The notes: generated from the sequence alone by a model not told the origin. 64,000 bases of DNA from Actinokineospora iranica (GCF_900101685.1 NZ_FMZZ01000001.1:682001-746000), one strand, 5' to 3'. Numbered from the stretch's first letter, positions 30,831 to 39,310 are shown. Numbers and translations are program-made.

Positions 30831-31652
30831 TCAGGCCGGGGCGGCGGCTTCGGACGGGCCCGCCGGAGGAGGGCTGGTGGAAGAAGTCTTCTTTCGGCCG
30901 CCGCTCGGGGACACGGTTTCCGCCGCCTCTCCCGACACCACGGTCCCCGCCGACGACGCGCCCGCACGGGGGCCGCCCGCAGACGCGGCCTCCGACGACC
31001 CCGCCTCCCACACAGCGCCCGATGGGGTTCCCGCTGACTCGATTTCCGGCGGACCGCCCTGTGACACCACCTCCGGTGAGCCCGCCCGCGACGCGATCTC
31101 GCTCGGGTCGCTGGGCAGCGGGGGCGGCGTGGGGTGGGCCGCGGTCGTCTCCCACGGGCAGGCGGCCACCTGGATCTCCGCGGTGTCCGGGCCGGTACTG
31201 GTTGGCAGGGCGGAATTTTCGGGGGGTATCGGGGGCGGTTGGGTCAGCAGGGGTGGGGCGGGTGGAGGTGGTTGGGCCGCCGATTCCGCCAGGGTGGTGA
31301 GGACGTGCTCCAGGCCCTGCTGGACGTCCTCCCGCTCGTCTTCGGCTGTGACCAGCTCGACGTCGATCTCGCACTGCTCGTCGCCGGTGTCGTGGACGTG
31401 GAGGACGCCGTGGTAGGCCTCCGGGCCGTCCGAACCCCAGCGGAGGCTGCGGGTGTCGGGGTCGACCAGGAGCCACGCTCTTGCCGCGACCGCGGTGTTC
31501 AGCGTGTCCGTGTCGCCGGGTTCGTTGTCCCCCAAGGGTTCCGCGTTGGTCATCCGGGGGAAGTAGTCCGGCAGGTTGCGCGTGTCGGCCAGGTAGCTGA
31601 AGACGTGGTCCGCCGTCTGGGTCGCGATCACGGAGTGTCGGTATTGTGCCAT
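30831..31652 (-). CDS. SRPBCC (polyketide cyclase-like) domain protein with disordered tail
   Basis: A 273-residue protein. Residues 1-125 resemble a SRPBCC/START-like lipid-binding fold (YRHSVIATQTADHVFSYLAD, then LRWGSDGPEAYHGVLHV). Residues ~128-273 are Pro/Ser/Ala-rich and probably disordered, a long addition compared with single-domain family members. The function is unknown. ATG 31652 is chosen because the fold begins there. A short Ala/Ser region at the end, GGRKKTSSTSPPPAG, is compositionally odd. Confidence 0.6.
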   Translation of the reverse strand: MAQYRHSVIATQTADHVFSYLADTRNLPDYFPRMTNAEPLGDNEPGDTDTLNTAVAARAWLLVDPDTRSLRWGSDGPEAYHGVLHVHDTGDEQCEIDVELVTAEDEREDVQQGLEHVLTTLAESAAQPPPPAPPLLTQPPPIPPENSALPTSTGPDTAEIQVAACPWETTAAHPTPPPLPSDPSEIASRAGSPEVVSQGGPPEIESAGTPSGAVWEAGSSEAASAGGPRAGASSAGTVVSGEAAETVSPSGGRKKTSSTSPPPAGPSEAAAPA

Positions 31653-31763
31653 GCCGCCCGAGTACCCGGGGTGGCGTGTGTCACACCGTAGCGTGACCAT
31701 GTCGCAATGTGGCTGATCCGCGGCGAAAGCGGGCAACGCGGAAAAGGGGCAACCGGGAAGCCG

Positions 31764-32231
31764 CTAGCCGAGCCAGCCGGGGGTGGGGGCGTCGTGCTGT
31801 TCGCACCACTCGATCGAGCCGACGGTCCACAGCAGCGCCAGGACCAGCACGTCCACCGGGTCGAAGCGCGGGTCATCACGCAGCGCGAGGTCGAGTTGGT
31901 AGTCGATGTCCTCTGGCCTGCCGTTGAGTTCGGCGAGCAGCGCGCGGACCAAGGCGCGCACGGGCGGGTCCAACTGGTCGACCTCGACCGGCGCGCCCTC
32001 GTCGTCGCGCAGGTCCAGGACGAAGGCGTGGTCCGGGCCGGGGGCGTCGGCGCGGCAGAGCATCATGTCCGCGGTGGCCACGACCAGTTCGCGCAGCACG
32101 GCGGCGAGGCGGTCGCGGTGCTCCGGGCCGATCAGCACGTCCAGCGCGCCGGACTCGCCGCGGGGGTCGACGTCGCCGCCTCGCGTGACCTCGACGAGCC
32201 TGCGGGCGACGCCACGGGGGTGCTCAGTCAT
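31764..32231 (-). CDS. Conserved hypothetical protein, 155 residues
   Basis: An acidic soluble protein with no recognised family. It has blocks HRDRLAAVLRELVVATADMM and DIDYQLDLALRDDPRFDPVD and ends VGSIEWCEQHDAPTPGW. GAGGAG precedes ATG 32231 by a few bases. It is followed downstream by the SRPBCC gene and preceded by the MEDS sensor gene, all on the minus strand. Confidence 0.65.
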   Translation of the reverse strand: MTEHPRGVARRLVEVTRGGDVDPRGESGALDVLIGPEHRDRLAAVLRELVVATADMMLCRADAPGPDHAFVLDLRDDEGAPVEVDQLDPPVRALVRALLAELNGRPEDIDYQLDLALRDDPRFDPVDVLVLALLWTVGSIEWCEQHDAPTPGWLG

Positions 32232-32292
32232 TCTCCTCGGACCTCCAGGTCGTTCTATCCCTTGCCGAGGAATTACCCGGTCCGCGGTGCGG

Positions 32293-33237
32293 TCAAGCGC
32301 CCCCGCCCCGAGTGAAATGCGCGCGCACGACGGTGCAGTGGTCGTCGGTGTGGATGGTCACCAGGTCGGCCAGGGAGTGCACGACCAGCAGGCCCCTGCC
32401 GTGCGGCTGGCTCACCGGCGCGGGCCGCAGGCCCGCGAGCGGGTCGTCCAGGGTGCCCTCGTCGCGGATTTCGCAGATCAGGTCGGTGTCGGTGGTCCAC
32501 ACCGCGAGCGTCGCCCGCCCGCCGCCGTGCTCGACGCTGTTGGTGATCAACTCGGTGACGACCAGCGCCGCGTCCGCGGCCCTCGGCTCGGCGAGGCCGA
32601 ACGCCGCCGCGGCCGAGGAGACCAGTTTGCGGGCCAGGCCGAGTTCGCCGACGCCCACCGGCAGCGTGCGCGCGTTCACGGGCTCGGGCATGGCCTGGCG
32701 GTTGTACGCGGCCAGCGCGTCCTGCGGCGCGAAGCCGGGGCTGCGCCGGTGGTCGCCGTGTTCCAGGACCCCCGGGTGGGTGACCAGCGCGTCGGCCAGT
32801 TCGACCGGCCGCAGCCGCAGCGCGTCGTACGGGCAGAGCAGGTTCAGCGACTTGCCGCGCAGCAGGTGGTTGGCCAGCGCCTCGTGCCGCACGCAGGACG
32901 GGTACTCGGCCGGGGACCGGCCCGGCCAGACGACCTCGCTGACCACCCGCGCGTCGCGGTCGAGGACCGGGTGCAGCACGGCGGGGGCGAGCCTGCCCGG
33001 ATTGCGCCCCACATCGGCCATGTCCAGCCAGCGCACCTCGCCGGCGACGCCCGGCGCGCACCCGTCCCGAATCAGGTCCAGGTTGCCGCGCGGGGCGACG
33101 ACCGTGACGGCCTCGCCCGCGCGCACGCCGTCCTCGACGAAAGGCAGGACGGCGGCGAGGTAGTCGTCGGCGCCCCGGTAGAGCAGCGCGGTGTGCCCGG
33201 CGGTCATCGGCCGACCCGGGCCCGTCACGTCGATCAC
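32293..33237 (-). CDS. MEDS-domain sensor with RsbW-like ATPase domain (second copy)
   Basis: A 314-residue paralogue of the protein at 15196-16176, with the same layout: MEDS region (ALLYRGADDYLAAVLPFV, EYPSCVRHEALANHLL, LCPYDALRLRP) and HATPase_c_2 (ALVVTELITNSVEHGGG, PHGRGLLVVHSLADLV). GTG 33237 follows AAGGGG; ATG 33207 is an alternative start that begins at the domain. The STAS gene lies 83 bp upstream on the same strand, so the pair probably forms one operon, whereas the first copy is fused in expression with a SpoIIE phosphatase. Confidence 0.85.
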   Translation of the reverse strand: MIDVTGPGRPMTAGHTALLYRGADDYLAAVLPFVEDGVRAGEAVTVVAPRGNLDLIRDGCAPGVAGEVRWLDMADVGRNPGRLAPAVLHPVLDRDARVVSEVVWPGRSPAEYPSCVRHEALANHLLRGKSLNLLCPYDALRLRPVELADALVTHPGVLEHGDHRRSPGFAPQDALAAYNRQAMPEPVNARTLPVGVGELGLARKLVSSAAAAFGLAEPRAADAALVVTELITNSVEHGGGRATLAVWTTDTDLICEIRDEGTLDDPLAGLRPAPVSQPHGRGLLVVHSLADLVTIHTDDHCTVVRAHFTRGGGA

Positions 33238-33320
33238 CGTCGAGGGCCCCTTCCCTGGCCTGCTCCCCTGTGCGGTGGCCTTAATGTACGCGCGACGACC
33301 CGACCCGGCCGGACGCCCGC

Positions 33321-33674
33321 TCAGCCTGCGGCGAGGGCGGCGGCCAGCGACGGGTGCAGGTCGAGCACCTGGTCGAGCGCGCTGATCCGGATGGCCCGCA
33401 GCACGGGCCCGCCGTCGGTCAGCACGCGCAGCGCACGGCCCTGCTCGCGGCAGCGCGTGTGATACTCGGCCAGCAGCGCCAAGCCCGCGGAGGCCAGGAA
33501 GTCGACCTCGGTGAGGTCCACGAGCACGGCGGCCTTGCCCGCGCCGACCAGCGCGTCCTCCAACTGGTGGCGCAGGATCGGCGCGGTGCCCATGTCGATC
33601 TCGCCGCGCGCGCTGAGCACCACGGCGTTCCCGTGCACACTGGACTCGACGGTCAGTGGATCGGAAGTGCTCAT
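33321..33674 (-). CDS. STAS-domain anti-sigma factor antagonist
   Basis: A 117-residue STAS protein with VVLSARGEIDMGTAPILRHQ and LTEVDFLASAGLALLAEY (Ser in ASAG as predicted phospho-site). The start ATG 33674 overlaps the stop of a 21-codon upstream ORF by ATGA and is preceded by GGGGTGAGGTGG. It is followed by a MEDS sensor gene in the same direction. See the two leader ORFs upstream. Confidence 0.88.
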   Translation of the reverse strand: MSTSDPLTVESSVHGNAVVLSARGEIDMGTAPILRHQLEDALVGAGKAAVLVDLTEVDFLASAGLALLAEYHTRCREQGRALRVLTDGGPVLRAIRISALDQVLDLHPSLAAALAAG

Positions 33675-33736
33675 CGGGCCACCTCACCCCTCCGGTGGCC
33701 CCGCGCACCTACGCGACGTGCCAACAGCTCACTCAC
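33671..33736 (-). CDS. Candidate leader ORF 2 (21 codons), coupled to the STAS gene
   Basis: GTG at 33736 opens VSELLARRVGARGHRRGEVAR and ends in a TGA that overlaps the STAS start codon (ATGA). A GGGTGAGGTGG sequence 5' of the GTG mirrors the one before the STAS gene. The preceding ORF terminates within GTGAGTGA at this start, so translational coupling is possible. No homology is recognised; the short length keeps confidence low. Confidence 0.3.
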   Translation of the reverse strand: MSELLARRVGARGHRRGEVAR

Positions 33737-33842
33737 AGAACCACCTCACCCAGTCGGTGGCCCGCCCACCTGCGCACCGCGCCTGCCAATCCCCGTGCGG
33801 ACCAGCGCACCGCGCCACTGATTCGCTCGCGAGCTCACTCAT
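33729..33842 (-). CDS. Candidate leader ORF 1 (37 codons) upstream of the STAS operon
   Basis: ATG at 33842 opens MSELASESVARCAGPHGDW and runs 37 codons to a TGA that overlaps the GTG of the next small ORF. The initiation region GGCGAGGTGCTGCCATGAGTGAGCT is similar to the one at 33736. The peptide has three Cys and several Trp and no recognised family. Could be a duplicated start region rather than a true gene. Confidence 0.3.
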   Translation of the reverse strand: MSELASESVARCAGPHGDWQARCAGGRATDWVRWFCE

Positions 33843-34038
33843 GGCAGCACCTCGCCAGTGGTCCGGACCGGCGGCGGGCCGCCGGTTCACCCCTCGCGTC
33901 CACCCTAGTGTGCCCATCCGGGTCGATCGAGGCGTCGCGCGCCGCTAGCGTGTCGACCAACAGTGCGCGGGGTAGTCACACGGCACGATATTTCCACCGG
34001 ACGGGCGACTCGCGTCACCGAGCGAGGATCGAGGGAAC
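33843..34038. other. Divergent intergenic region
   Basis: The spacer between the STAS leader ORFs (minus) and the ATPase gene at 34039 (plus). It holds the start of both transcripts. I see no clear -35/-10 pair; ATTTCC-like AT-rich sequence lies at 33986-33995. Confidence 0.3.
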
Positions 34039-34434
34039 ATGAGCGTGCCCGACACCGCGCAAGCGGACGTGGAGCTGCGGCTGCGCGCGGACCTGGCCAA
34101 TCTGCCGGTCGTGCGGGGCGTGTCGGCGACGGTCGCGATGGGCGCGGACTTCACCGTGGACGAGATCGACGACCTGCGCCTGGCCGTGGACGAGGTGTGC
34201 TCCCAGCTGATCACCCTGGCCGCCCCGGGCGCCCTGCTCGACTGCCGCTTCCACCTCGACGCGGATGGCATCCGGTTCCGGGCGAGCACCCGCTCCCGGG
34301 ACGGCCGCCCGCCCGCGACGGACTCATTCGGGTGGCATGTGCTGCGCACTCTGGCCGACGAGGTCGACGCGGGGGTCGGCGAGGGCGTGCGGCCACCGGT
34401 GCACATCGTGATCCGCAAGGTCCGCGGCCACTGA
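34039..34434 (+). CDS. RsbW/anti-sigma-like ATP-binding protein
   Basis: A 131-residue protein of the RsbW-like group. DDLRLAVDEVCSQLI is the N-box and FGWHVLRTLADEV occupies the G-box position but lacks the GxGL signature, so nucleotide binding may be weak. GAGGGAAC precedes ATG 34039. Family members of this type in mycobacteria and streptomycetes act as anti-sigma factors for SigF/SigB-like sigma factors, but no sigma gene follows here. Confidence 0.75.
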   Translation: MSVPDTAQADVELRLRADLANLPVVRGVSATVAMGADFTVDEIDDLRLAVDEVCSQLITLAAPGALLDCRFHLDADGIRFRASTRSRDGRPPATDSFGWHVLRTLADEVDAGVGEGVRPPVHIVIRKVRGH

Positions 34435-34689
34435 GCCCAGCGCTCCGTCACCGGATCAGGCTGAACTGCACGCACCGTTGATCGCTGCCGGGTCTCTCCC
34501 TGGAGTCGCCTCCGGCGCCGTTCAAGGAGACGCGCGAGCCTGCCGCGAGCGCGGCGCGGCCGGACCTGGTGGTCGGCCCCGCCGAGCCGAGGCCGGAGTC
34601 CGAGTTCAGGGCTGACCGCGCCCCCATCCGGGCGGGCTTGAGATGGCCGTCTCGCCCCATCCGCGCGGGCGGGATGCGAAGATCGGAGC

Positions 34690-35526
34690 GTGGGCACCCT
34701 TCTGGCGATCAGCGACCTGCACATCTCGTACGAGGACAACCGCGAGATCGTGCGCGACCTGCGGCCGAACTCGCCCGACGACTGGCTCATCGTCGCCGGG
34801 GACGTGGCCGAGCAGGTCGGCGACGTCAAGTGGGCGCTGGAGCTGCTCGCCGGGCGGTTCGCCAAGGTCGTGTGGACCCCGGGCAACCACGAGCTGTGGA
34901 CGATGCCCGCCGACCCGGTGCAGGCGCGCGGCGTCGAGCGGTACGAGATCCTGGTGCGGATGTGCCGGGAACTGGGCGTGCTGACCCCGGAGGACGAGTA
35001 CCCGGTGTGGACCGGCGAGGGCGGCCCGGTGCGGATCGCGCCGCTGTTCCTGGGCTACGACTACACCTTCCGCCCCGACGGCGCGGACACCAAGGAGCAG
35101 GCGCTGGAGATCGCGCACGCCAGCGGCGTCGTCTGCACCGACGAGTACTACCTGCACCCGGACCCGTACCCCTCCCGCGACGACTGGTGCCGCGCCCGGG
35201 TCGCCGAGACCGAGGCGCGCCTGGCCGCCTGCGCACCGTCGACCCCGTTCGTGCTGGTCAACCACTACCCGCTGGTGCGGGAGCCGACCCGGGTGCTGCA
35301 CTACCCGGAGTTCGCCCAGTGGTGCGGCACGGAGCTGACCGCGGACTGGCACCGCCGCTTCCGCACCGCCGCGATGATCTACGGCCACCTGCACATCCCC
35401 CGGATCACCCACCACGACGGGGTGAAGTTCCAGGAGGTGTCGCTGGGCTACCCGCGCGAGTGGCGCCGCCACGGCAACCCGCACGGCATCCTGCGCCAGA
35501 TCCTCCCCGCGCCCGTCCGCGCCTGA
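34690..35526 (+). CDS. Metallophosphoesterase
   Basis: A 278-residue calcineurin-like phosphoesterase. Metal-binding blocks in order: ISDLHISYEDN (residues ~7-17), VAGDVAEQ (~36-43), TPGNHELWTM (~62-71), NHYPL and YGHLHIPR near the C-terminus. All five typical motifs are present, so it should be active. The natural substrate is unknown. GTG 34690 has a weak GAAGATCGGAG upstream. In many actinomycetes this protein is encoded beside a phosphopantetheinyl transferase, which is not found here. The 255-bp region before it shows no other gene. Confidence 0.85.
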   Translation: MGTLLAISDLHISYEDNREIVRDLRPNSPDDWLIVAGDVAEQVGDVKWALELLAGRFAKVVWTPGNHELWTMPADPVQARGVERYEILVRMCRELGVLTPEDEYPVWTGEGGPVRIAPLFLGYDYTFRPDGADTKEQALEIAHASGVVCTDEYYLHPDPYPSRDDWCRARVAETEARLAACAPSTPFVLVNHYPLVREPTRVLHYPEFAQWCGTELTADWHRRFRTAAMIYGHLHIPRITHHDGVKFQEVSLGYPREWRRHGNPHGILRQILPAPVRA

Positions 35527-35680
35527 GGCGTCGGCCGACTGGCCGACATCGCCCCCGGGTTATGCCGCAGTGGGATGGGCCAGTCCGCCGGTCCCGCCCG
35601 CATAGTGGTGCCCAACAGTGCACGGCCAGTGACCGAGGCCACCGGGCCGAACGGTCGCCAGCGGCGAAAAGGGGCTCGCC

Positions 35681-36358
35681 ATGACAGCGGCAGACAGACC
35701 GACACCGGACTCGCCGACACCGGACCGCACCGTGCCGACCAGCCCAGCACAGGCCAACCCAGCGCAGACCAAGACAGCACAGACCAAGACAGCACAAGCC
35801 GAGGCGACGCCGACCGGGGCAGCCCAGGCCAGGTCGGCGGCGAGCGGAGCGGGCGCAGCGGCACCGGGCCGGACCAGGTCAGCCAAGACCGCACCGGCAG
35901 CGGCGAACCACCTCCACGCGGTGACCGGCGGCGGCGTGGCATCGCCCGTTTTCGAGGTGCCCGACTACCGGACCACTTTCGGCTGGCCGGTGGACGGCGA
36001 CGCCTTCGGCGCGTACCTCGACCTCGGCGGCGAGATCCGCGGCCTGCGGATGCGCTCCGGCCTCGGCGCTGAGGTCCAGTGGTGGCTGCGGCCGCGGATG
36101 CTGTCCGGCCCGGTCCTCGCCGTCCCCGGCGAGCACAGCGAGTGGACTTTCCTCACCCAGCCCGCGCCGGAGGGCCACCGCAAGCCCCTGCCGCCGGGGA
36201 TCGAGCCGGTGCGCGCCAGGGTCCTGCTGCCCACCGGCCGCACACCCCGGTCGACGGTCTTCTGGGCCACCCCGCCCGACCCGGCCCAGCCGAGCCTCCC
36301 GCAGTTCGCCTCGGTGGTCGGCGCGGTCCGCGCCGTCCTCTACGGCCACCGCCGCTGA
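35681..36358 (+). CDS. Conserved hypothetical protein with disordered Thr/Pro/Ala-rich N-terminus
   Basis: A 225-residue protein. Residues 1-85 are low-complexity, with TKTAQTKTAQ-like repeats. Residues ~88-225 form a compact domain with YRTTFGWPVDGDAFGAYL, VQWWLRPRML and PVRARVLLPTGRTP. I do not recognise the family; the FGWPV block recalls small actinomycete proteins linked to DNA primase names, but this is weak. AAGGGG precedes ATG 35681. Confidence 0.55.
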   Translation: MTAADRPTPDSPTPDRTVPTSPAQANPAQTKTAQTKTAQAEATPTGAAQARSAASGAGAAAPGRTRSAKTAPAAANHLHAVTGGGVASPVFEVPDYRTTFGWPVDGDAFGAYLDLGGEIRGLRMRSGLGAEVQWWLRPRMLSGPVLAVPGEHSEWTFLTQPAPEGHRKPLPPGIEPVRARVLLPTGRTPRSTVFWATPPDPAQPSLPQFASVVGAVRAVLYGHRR

Positions 36359-36411
36359 CTCGCCGGAGCACTCGCCCGACCACGCCGCCGATCCCACTCT
36401 CCGAGACGCCC

Positions 36412-36434
36412 TTCGATGTTCGACGAACATCGAA
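36412..36434. promoter_or_regulatory. Inverted-repeat operator 1 upstream of the SDR gene
   Basis: TTCGATGTTCG at 36412-36422 and CGAACATCGAA at 36424-36434 form a perfect inverted repeat around a single A. The shape (11-bp arms, 23 bp in total) is typical for TetR-family operators. Confidence 0.6.
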
Positions 36435-36451
36435 TTAGCCGTGCTATATCT

Positions 36452-36478
36452 GGTTCGTAGTTCACCGAACAACGAACC
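36452..36478. promoter_or_regulatory. Inverted-repeat operator 2 upstream of the SDR gene
   Basis: GGTTCGTAGTTC at 36452-36463 and GAACAACGAACC at 36467-36478 pair with one mismatch. It lies directly before the SD AAGGGG of the SDR gene; GCTATATCTG between the two operators holds a plausible -10. Shared TTCG/CGAA half-sites suggest one regulator. Confidence 0.6.
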
Positions 36479-36489
36479 AAGGGGCAGGC

Positions 36490-36963
36490 ATGGAACTCCA
36501 GGGCAAGACCGCGCTCGTCACCGGCGCCACCGCGGGCATCGGCCGCGACATCGCGCGGACGCTGGCTGGCGCGGGCGCACGGGTCGTGGTCACCGGGCGC
36601 GACCCCGAGCGCGGCGCGGAGACCGCGGCCGCCATCGAGGCCGAGGGTGGGACGGCCGGTTTCGTCGTGGCCGACCTCGGCGACCTGGACTCGCTCCGGG
36701 CGCTCGCCGACGAGGTGGGCGAGGTCGACATCCTGGTCAACAACGCCGGGATCTTCCCGTTCGCCCCGGCCATCGAGCAGGACGTGGCCACCTACGAGCA
36801 GCTGTTCGCCGTCAACGTGCGGGCGCCGTTCTTCCTCACCGCCGCGCTGGTCCCGAAGATGGCGGCGAAGGGCGAGGGCGTCATCGTCAACGTCTCCAGC
36901 ATCGCCGCGTCGATCGCCGTGCCCGACTCCTCGGTCTACAGCGCGACGAAGGTCAAGCTCTAA
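36490..36963 (+). pseudogene. SDR-family oxidoreductase, truncated after the catalytic motif
   Basis: The first 155 residues match a classical short-chain dehydrogenase: cofactor motif TGATAGIG (~12-19), NNAGIF (~86-91), Ser in VSSIAAS (~137) and the catalytic YSATK (~149-153). The reading frame then stops at VKL*, whereas SDR proteins continue for ~95 residues (substrate loop and helices). No other frame after 36957 continues the fold. The break at about 36950-36957 therefore marks a foreign-DNA boundary. Upstream operators look intact; the expected TetR partner gene is missing. Confidence 0.85.
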
Positions 36964-37156
36964 CTAGAGCCCCGAAGTTGAGGCTGTGAGCCACCAAGCG
37001 TGCCCAGTGGCGAACTGGAGCCTGAGGAAAGCTTACTTGGAGTATTTCCGCAGGTAGACGGAGTGACGGTGGCGGACGTCGCGGACCGGCGTATTCGCTG
37101 AGTGCTCCACCGCCACTCTGGCCCCTGCAATGCAGGACACAGCTAGACTGTGAACC
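36964..37156. other. Intergenic spacer at the chromosome/island junction
   Basis: The 193 bp after the broken SDR gene hold no ORF and no tRNA or evident attachment-site repeat. The base composition becomes less GC-rich to the right. Confidence 0.4.
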
Positions 37157-38011
37157 TCATGTTCGTAGTGCCTCCAGAAGCGCTGGGACTGCGGCCTTTG
37201 CGGGTTCCAGCAGCGGGGTGGCTGTGCCGCGATTTCGGGCGATCCTGATCGCGTTGGCGCATTTGAGCAGTTGAGACAGCAACCCGGATCGGCTTCCCAG
37301 GTCCGCAGCGAACTCGCGTTGTACTCGCTCGGCCAGTGCGGGGTTAGGCAGCGACGCCTGCCAAAGGGTGGCGGCGTCGTAGCCGCGTGGAGCGGCGCCC
37401 CAGTCCCCCCAGTCGAGCAGGCGGCCGTCCGTCGTGACATTGCTCCAGTGCAGGTCGGCGTGAGCGGTCGCCCACTCCTCGACCGTGGTGTCCAGACCGT
37501 CGAAGACCTGGTTGATTCGTTTGCTCAGGTGCGCTTGGGCCATTCCGACCCGCTTAGTCTCATACGCGCCCAACTCGGCCAGGGAGTCCCGCATCTGTTG
37601 CCACCAGAAGTCCGGCAAGCCCGCTGCGACCGCGAGCCCGCCCGCCGCGCTGACCGAAGGCGAAGTGATCAGTTCCACCTCGTCCGCCCGCCACACCAAC
37701 TCACGTCCCGGGTCGACCCATGTCGTGCTCTGGTACCAGTCGGGCTTGGGCACACCCGGGATCGCGGACGCGGCCTCCAACCCGATCCATGCCGCGCCAG
37801 GGCCGCGCCATCGCGAACGGCACTCCACGCGCACCCAGGTTTCCCGATCCGATCGGAAGCCCTCGGTCACCCCGTAGATCCCATACACGACGGACCCACG
37901 GTCAAGTCGCACGCCCAGCGCCACCTCGACCCGTTCGAGCACGTCGTCGTGCTGGTCCTGGCGGATGTCGAAGGGCGACACCACGTTGCTACTCGGTGGA
38001 ATCATGGACAC
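37157..38011 (-). CDS. APH-fold kinase (aminoglycoside phosphotransferase family)
   Basis: A 284-residue member of the APH/choline kinase superfamily. The catalytic loop HADLHWSNV (residues ~181-189) gives the Asp base, and LLDWGDWGAAPRGYD (~195-209) replaces the usual DxD metal motif by a D-x-G-D pattern. N-terminal Gly-rich ATP-loop sequence is weak, as in other divergent members. Such kinases occur in class V lanthipeptide and thioamitide biosynthesis, where they phosphorylate Ser/Thr of a peptide. It lies 53 bp downstream of the JmjC gene, same strand. I propose that it modifies the small peptide at 39373-39525 or confers self-protection; neither is shown. Confidence 0.75.
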   Translation of the reverse strand: MSMIPPSSNVVSPFDIRQDQHDDVLERVEVALGVRLDRGSVVYGIYGVTEGFRSDRETWVRVECRSRWRGPGAAWIGLEAASAIPGVPKPDWYQSTTWVDPGRELVWRADEVELITSPSVSAAGGLAVAAGLPDFWWQQMRDSLAELGAYETKRVGMAQAHLSKRINQVFDGLDTTVEEWATAHADLHWSNVTTDGRLLDWGDWGAAPRGYDAATLWQASLPNPALAERVQREFAADLGSRSGLLSQLLKCANAIRIARNRGTATPLLEPAKAAVPALLEALRT

Positions 38012-38064
38012 TTGTGGATGCCTTTCATGACTGGGTAGATGAGTAGTAGTCGAACTGAGGGTGG

Positions 38065-39276
38065 TTATCGTGTGGTCGGGCGGTCAAGACCGGTGACAAG
38101 TCCCTGATATCCGGCGGCAAGTTCGTCGGTCAGTTCGGCGCAGAGTCCCTCTTCAACGAGAGTCTCGGCCAGGATCGTAGCGTCGAGACCAGTGTCGTTG
38201 CCGACCTGCTCGATGGTCTCCGGGTGACCTGAGAGCAGCCGTCGTAGCGCGGGTTCAGCGCGGGCCGCAAAGGTCAGCCGCTTGCCGACCGCCAGCACTT
38301 CGATGGTGTCACCGCAGGGCTTGATATCTGGTGGGAAGTCGGTCACGCACACAACAGAGGTCGGTGGTCCGAACACGTTGTGGGTGGCAACATGGCGAGA
38401 TGGGCGCTGTTGGTGTTCACGGGATGAGAGATAGGTATCGGGGGTGAAACGTTTACGGAGCGCCTCGAACTCGTCTTCGAGTTGAGCCGCATTGGGTTGC
38501 CCCTCTAGCTTGGTGTCCCATCGGTCAAGGTCGTGGCGGAACAGTTCGTGCTCTCTGGAATGATCGGCCAGCCAGAGGAGCCAGTCGACACCGGTGCGTT
38601 TTGTGATGCCGAAGGTGGCATGGAGGCTGTGTCCGTCCGCTCGGTCTGTGCGGGTGGCCTGGTGCCAGTGACCGCGGGGAATGTGCATCACGTCGCCTGG
38701 CAGCATTGAACCTGACCAAATCACGTTCGCACTAGGCGCGGTGTTGGGTTCGGCGTCTCGATAGAGGGGCGCTACGCGGGACGGGCCGCGAACCTCCCAG
38801 GTTTTCTCTCCACTAAGCTGCACAATCAGCACATCATGGTCGTCCCAATGCAAGGGAAATCCTGGCGCGCTGCCCGTTGTGAGATAGCAGTTGACTTGAA
38901 CCAGCTCGTGTGACCACCATTGCAACGCCCGGCACGCCACCTCCATTGTAGGGTCGAAGAGATCCACGGCGTCCAACACGATCGTGCACCCGGAGCGCAG
39001 CAAACGGCCCACGGCTTGCATATCCACCATCGGCATACCGTTTATTTGACTTCCCATGTACGAATCTGGTGACAGATCCGTTCCATTTTGGAGGCAGCGA
39101 ATCTGCGGCGCAGCAAGAGACCTTCGCATGACCACGTCGAGCAGCTTGCTCGGCGTAAGCAATCGAGAACACAACCCAGTATCACCAAGATGACCTAGCG
39201 CGAATTCGCGCCCCAATTTCTGCGGACCATCCCAACCCAATGCAATTTGGAACAACTCAACTGCGAGGTGCTTCAT
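38065..39276 (-). CDS. JmjC-domain 2OG-Fe(II) hydroxylase, RoxA-like, with winged-helix tail
   Basis: A 403-residue cupin-fold oxygenase. The catalytic centre has HWDDHDVLIVQLSGEKTWEV (HxD iron ligands and the following 2OG-binding strand, ~142-161) and later HIPRGHWHQATR (third His, ~192-203). The C-terminal ~90 residues (FAARAEPALRRLLSG, TILAETLVEEGLCAEL) resemble the winged helix that completes ribosomal protein hydroxylases of the RoxA/YcfD type. RoxA acts on Arg of ribosomal protein L16; family members elsewhere hydroxylate His, Asp or Arg in peptides. GGGAGG lies about 11-14 nt before ATG 39276. Upstream the peptide gene is co-directional, with a hairpin in between. Inference: it hydroxylates that peptide. 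Confidence 0.85.
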   Translation of the reverse strand: MKHLAVELFQIALGWDGPQKLGREFALGHLGDTGLCSRLLTPSKLLDVVMRRSLAAPQIRCLQNGTDLSPDSYMGSQINGMPMVDMQAVGRLLRSGCTIVLDAVDLFDPTMEVACRALQWWSHELVQVNCYLTTGSAPGFPLHWDDHDVLIVQLSGEKTWEVRGPSRVAPLYRDAEPNTAPSANVIWSGSMLPGDVMHIPRGHWHQATRTDRADGHSLHATFGITKRTGVDWLLWLADHSREHELFRHDLDRWDTKLEGQPNAAQLEDEFEALRKRFTPDTYLSSREHQQRPSRHVATHNVFGPPTSVVCVTDFPPDIKPCGDTIEVLAVGKRLTFAARAEPALRRLLSGHPETIEQVGNDTGLDATILAETLVEEGLCAELTDELAAGYQGLVTGLDRPTTR

Positions 39277-39310
39277 GCGATACTCCGCCTCCCTAGGAAA
39301 GATACGGGGA

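Larger units (their letters stand above)
33665..33870. repeat. Three imperfect copies of a translation-start module
   Basis: The pattern SD (G-GTGAGGTGG or GCGAGGTGC) followed by ATG/GTG and AGTGAGCT occurs at about 33842, 33736 and 33674 on the minus strand. Related blocks on the plus strand read GCTCACTCA-n-CACCTC-n-CC. The copies are about 106 and 62 bp apart. Confidence 0.55.
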
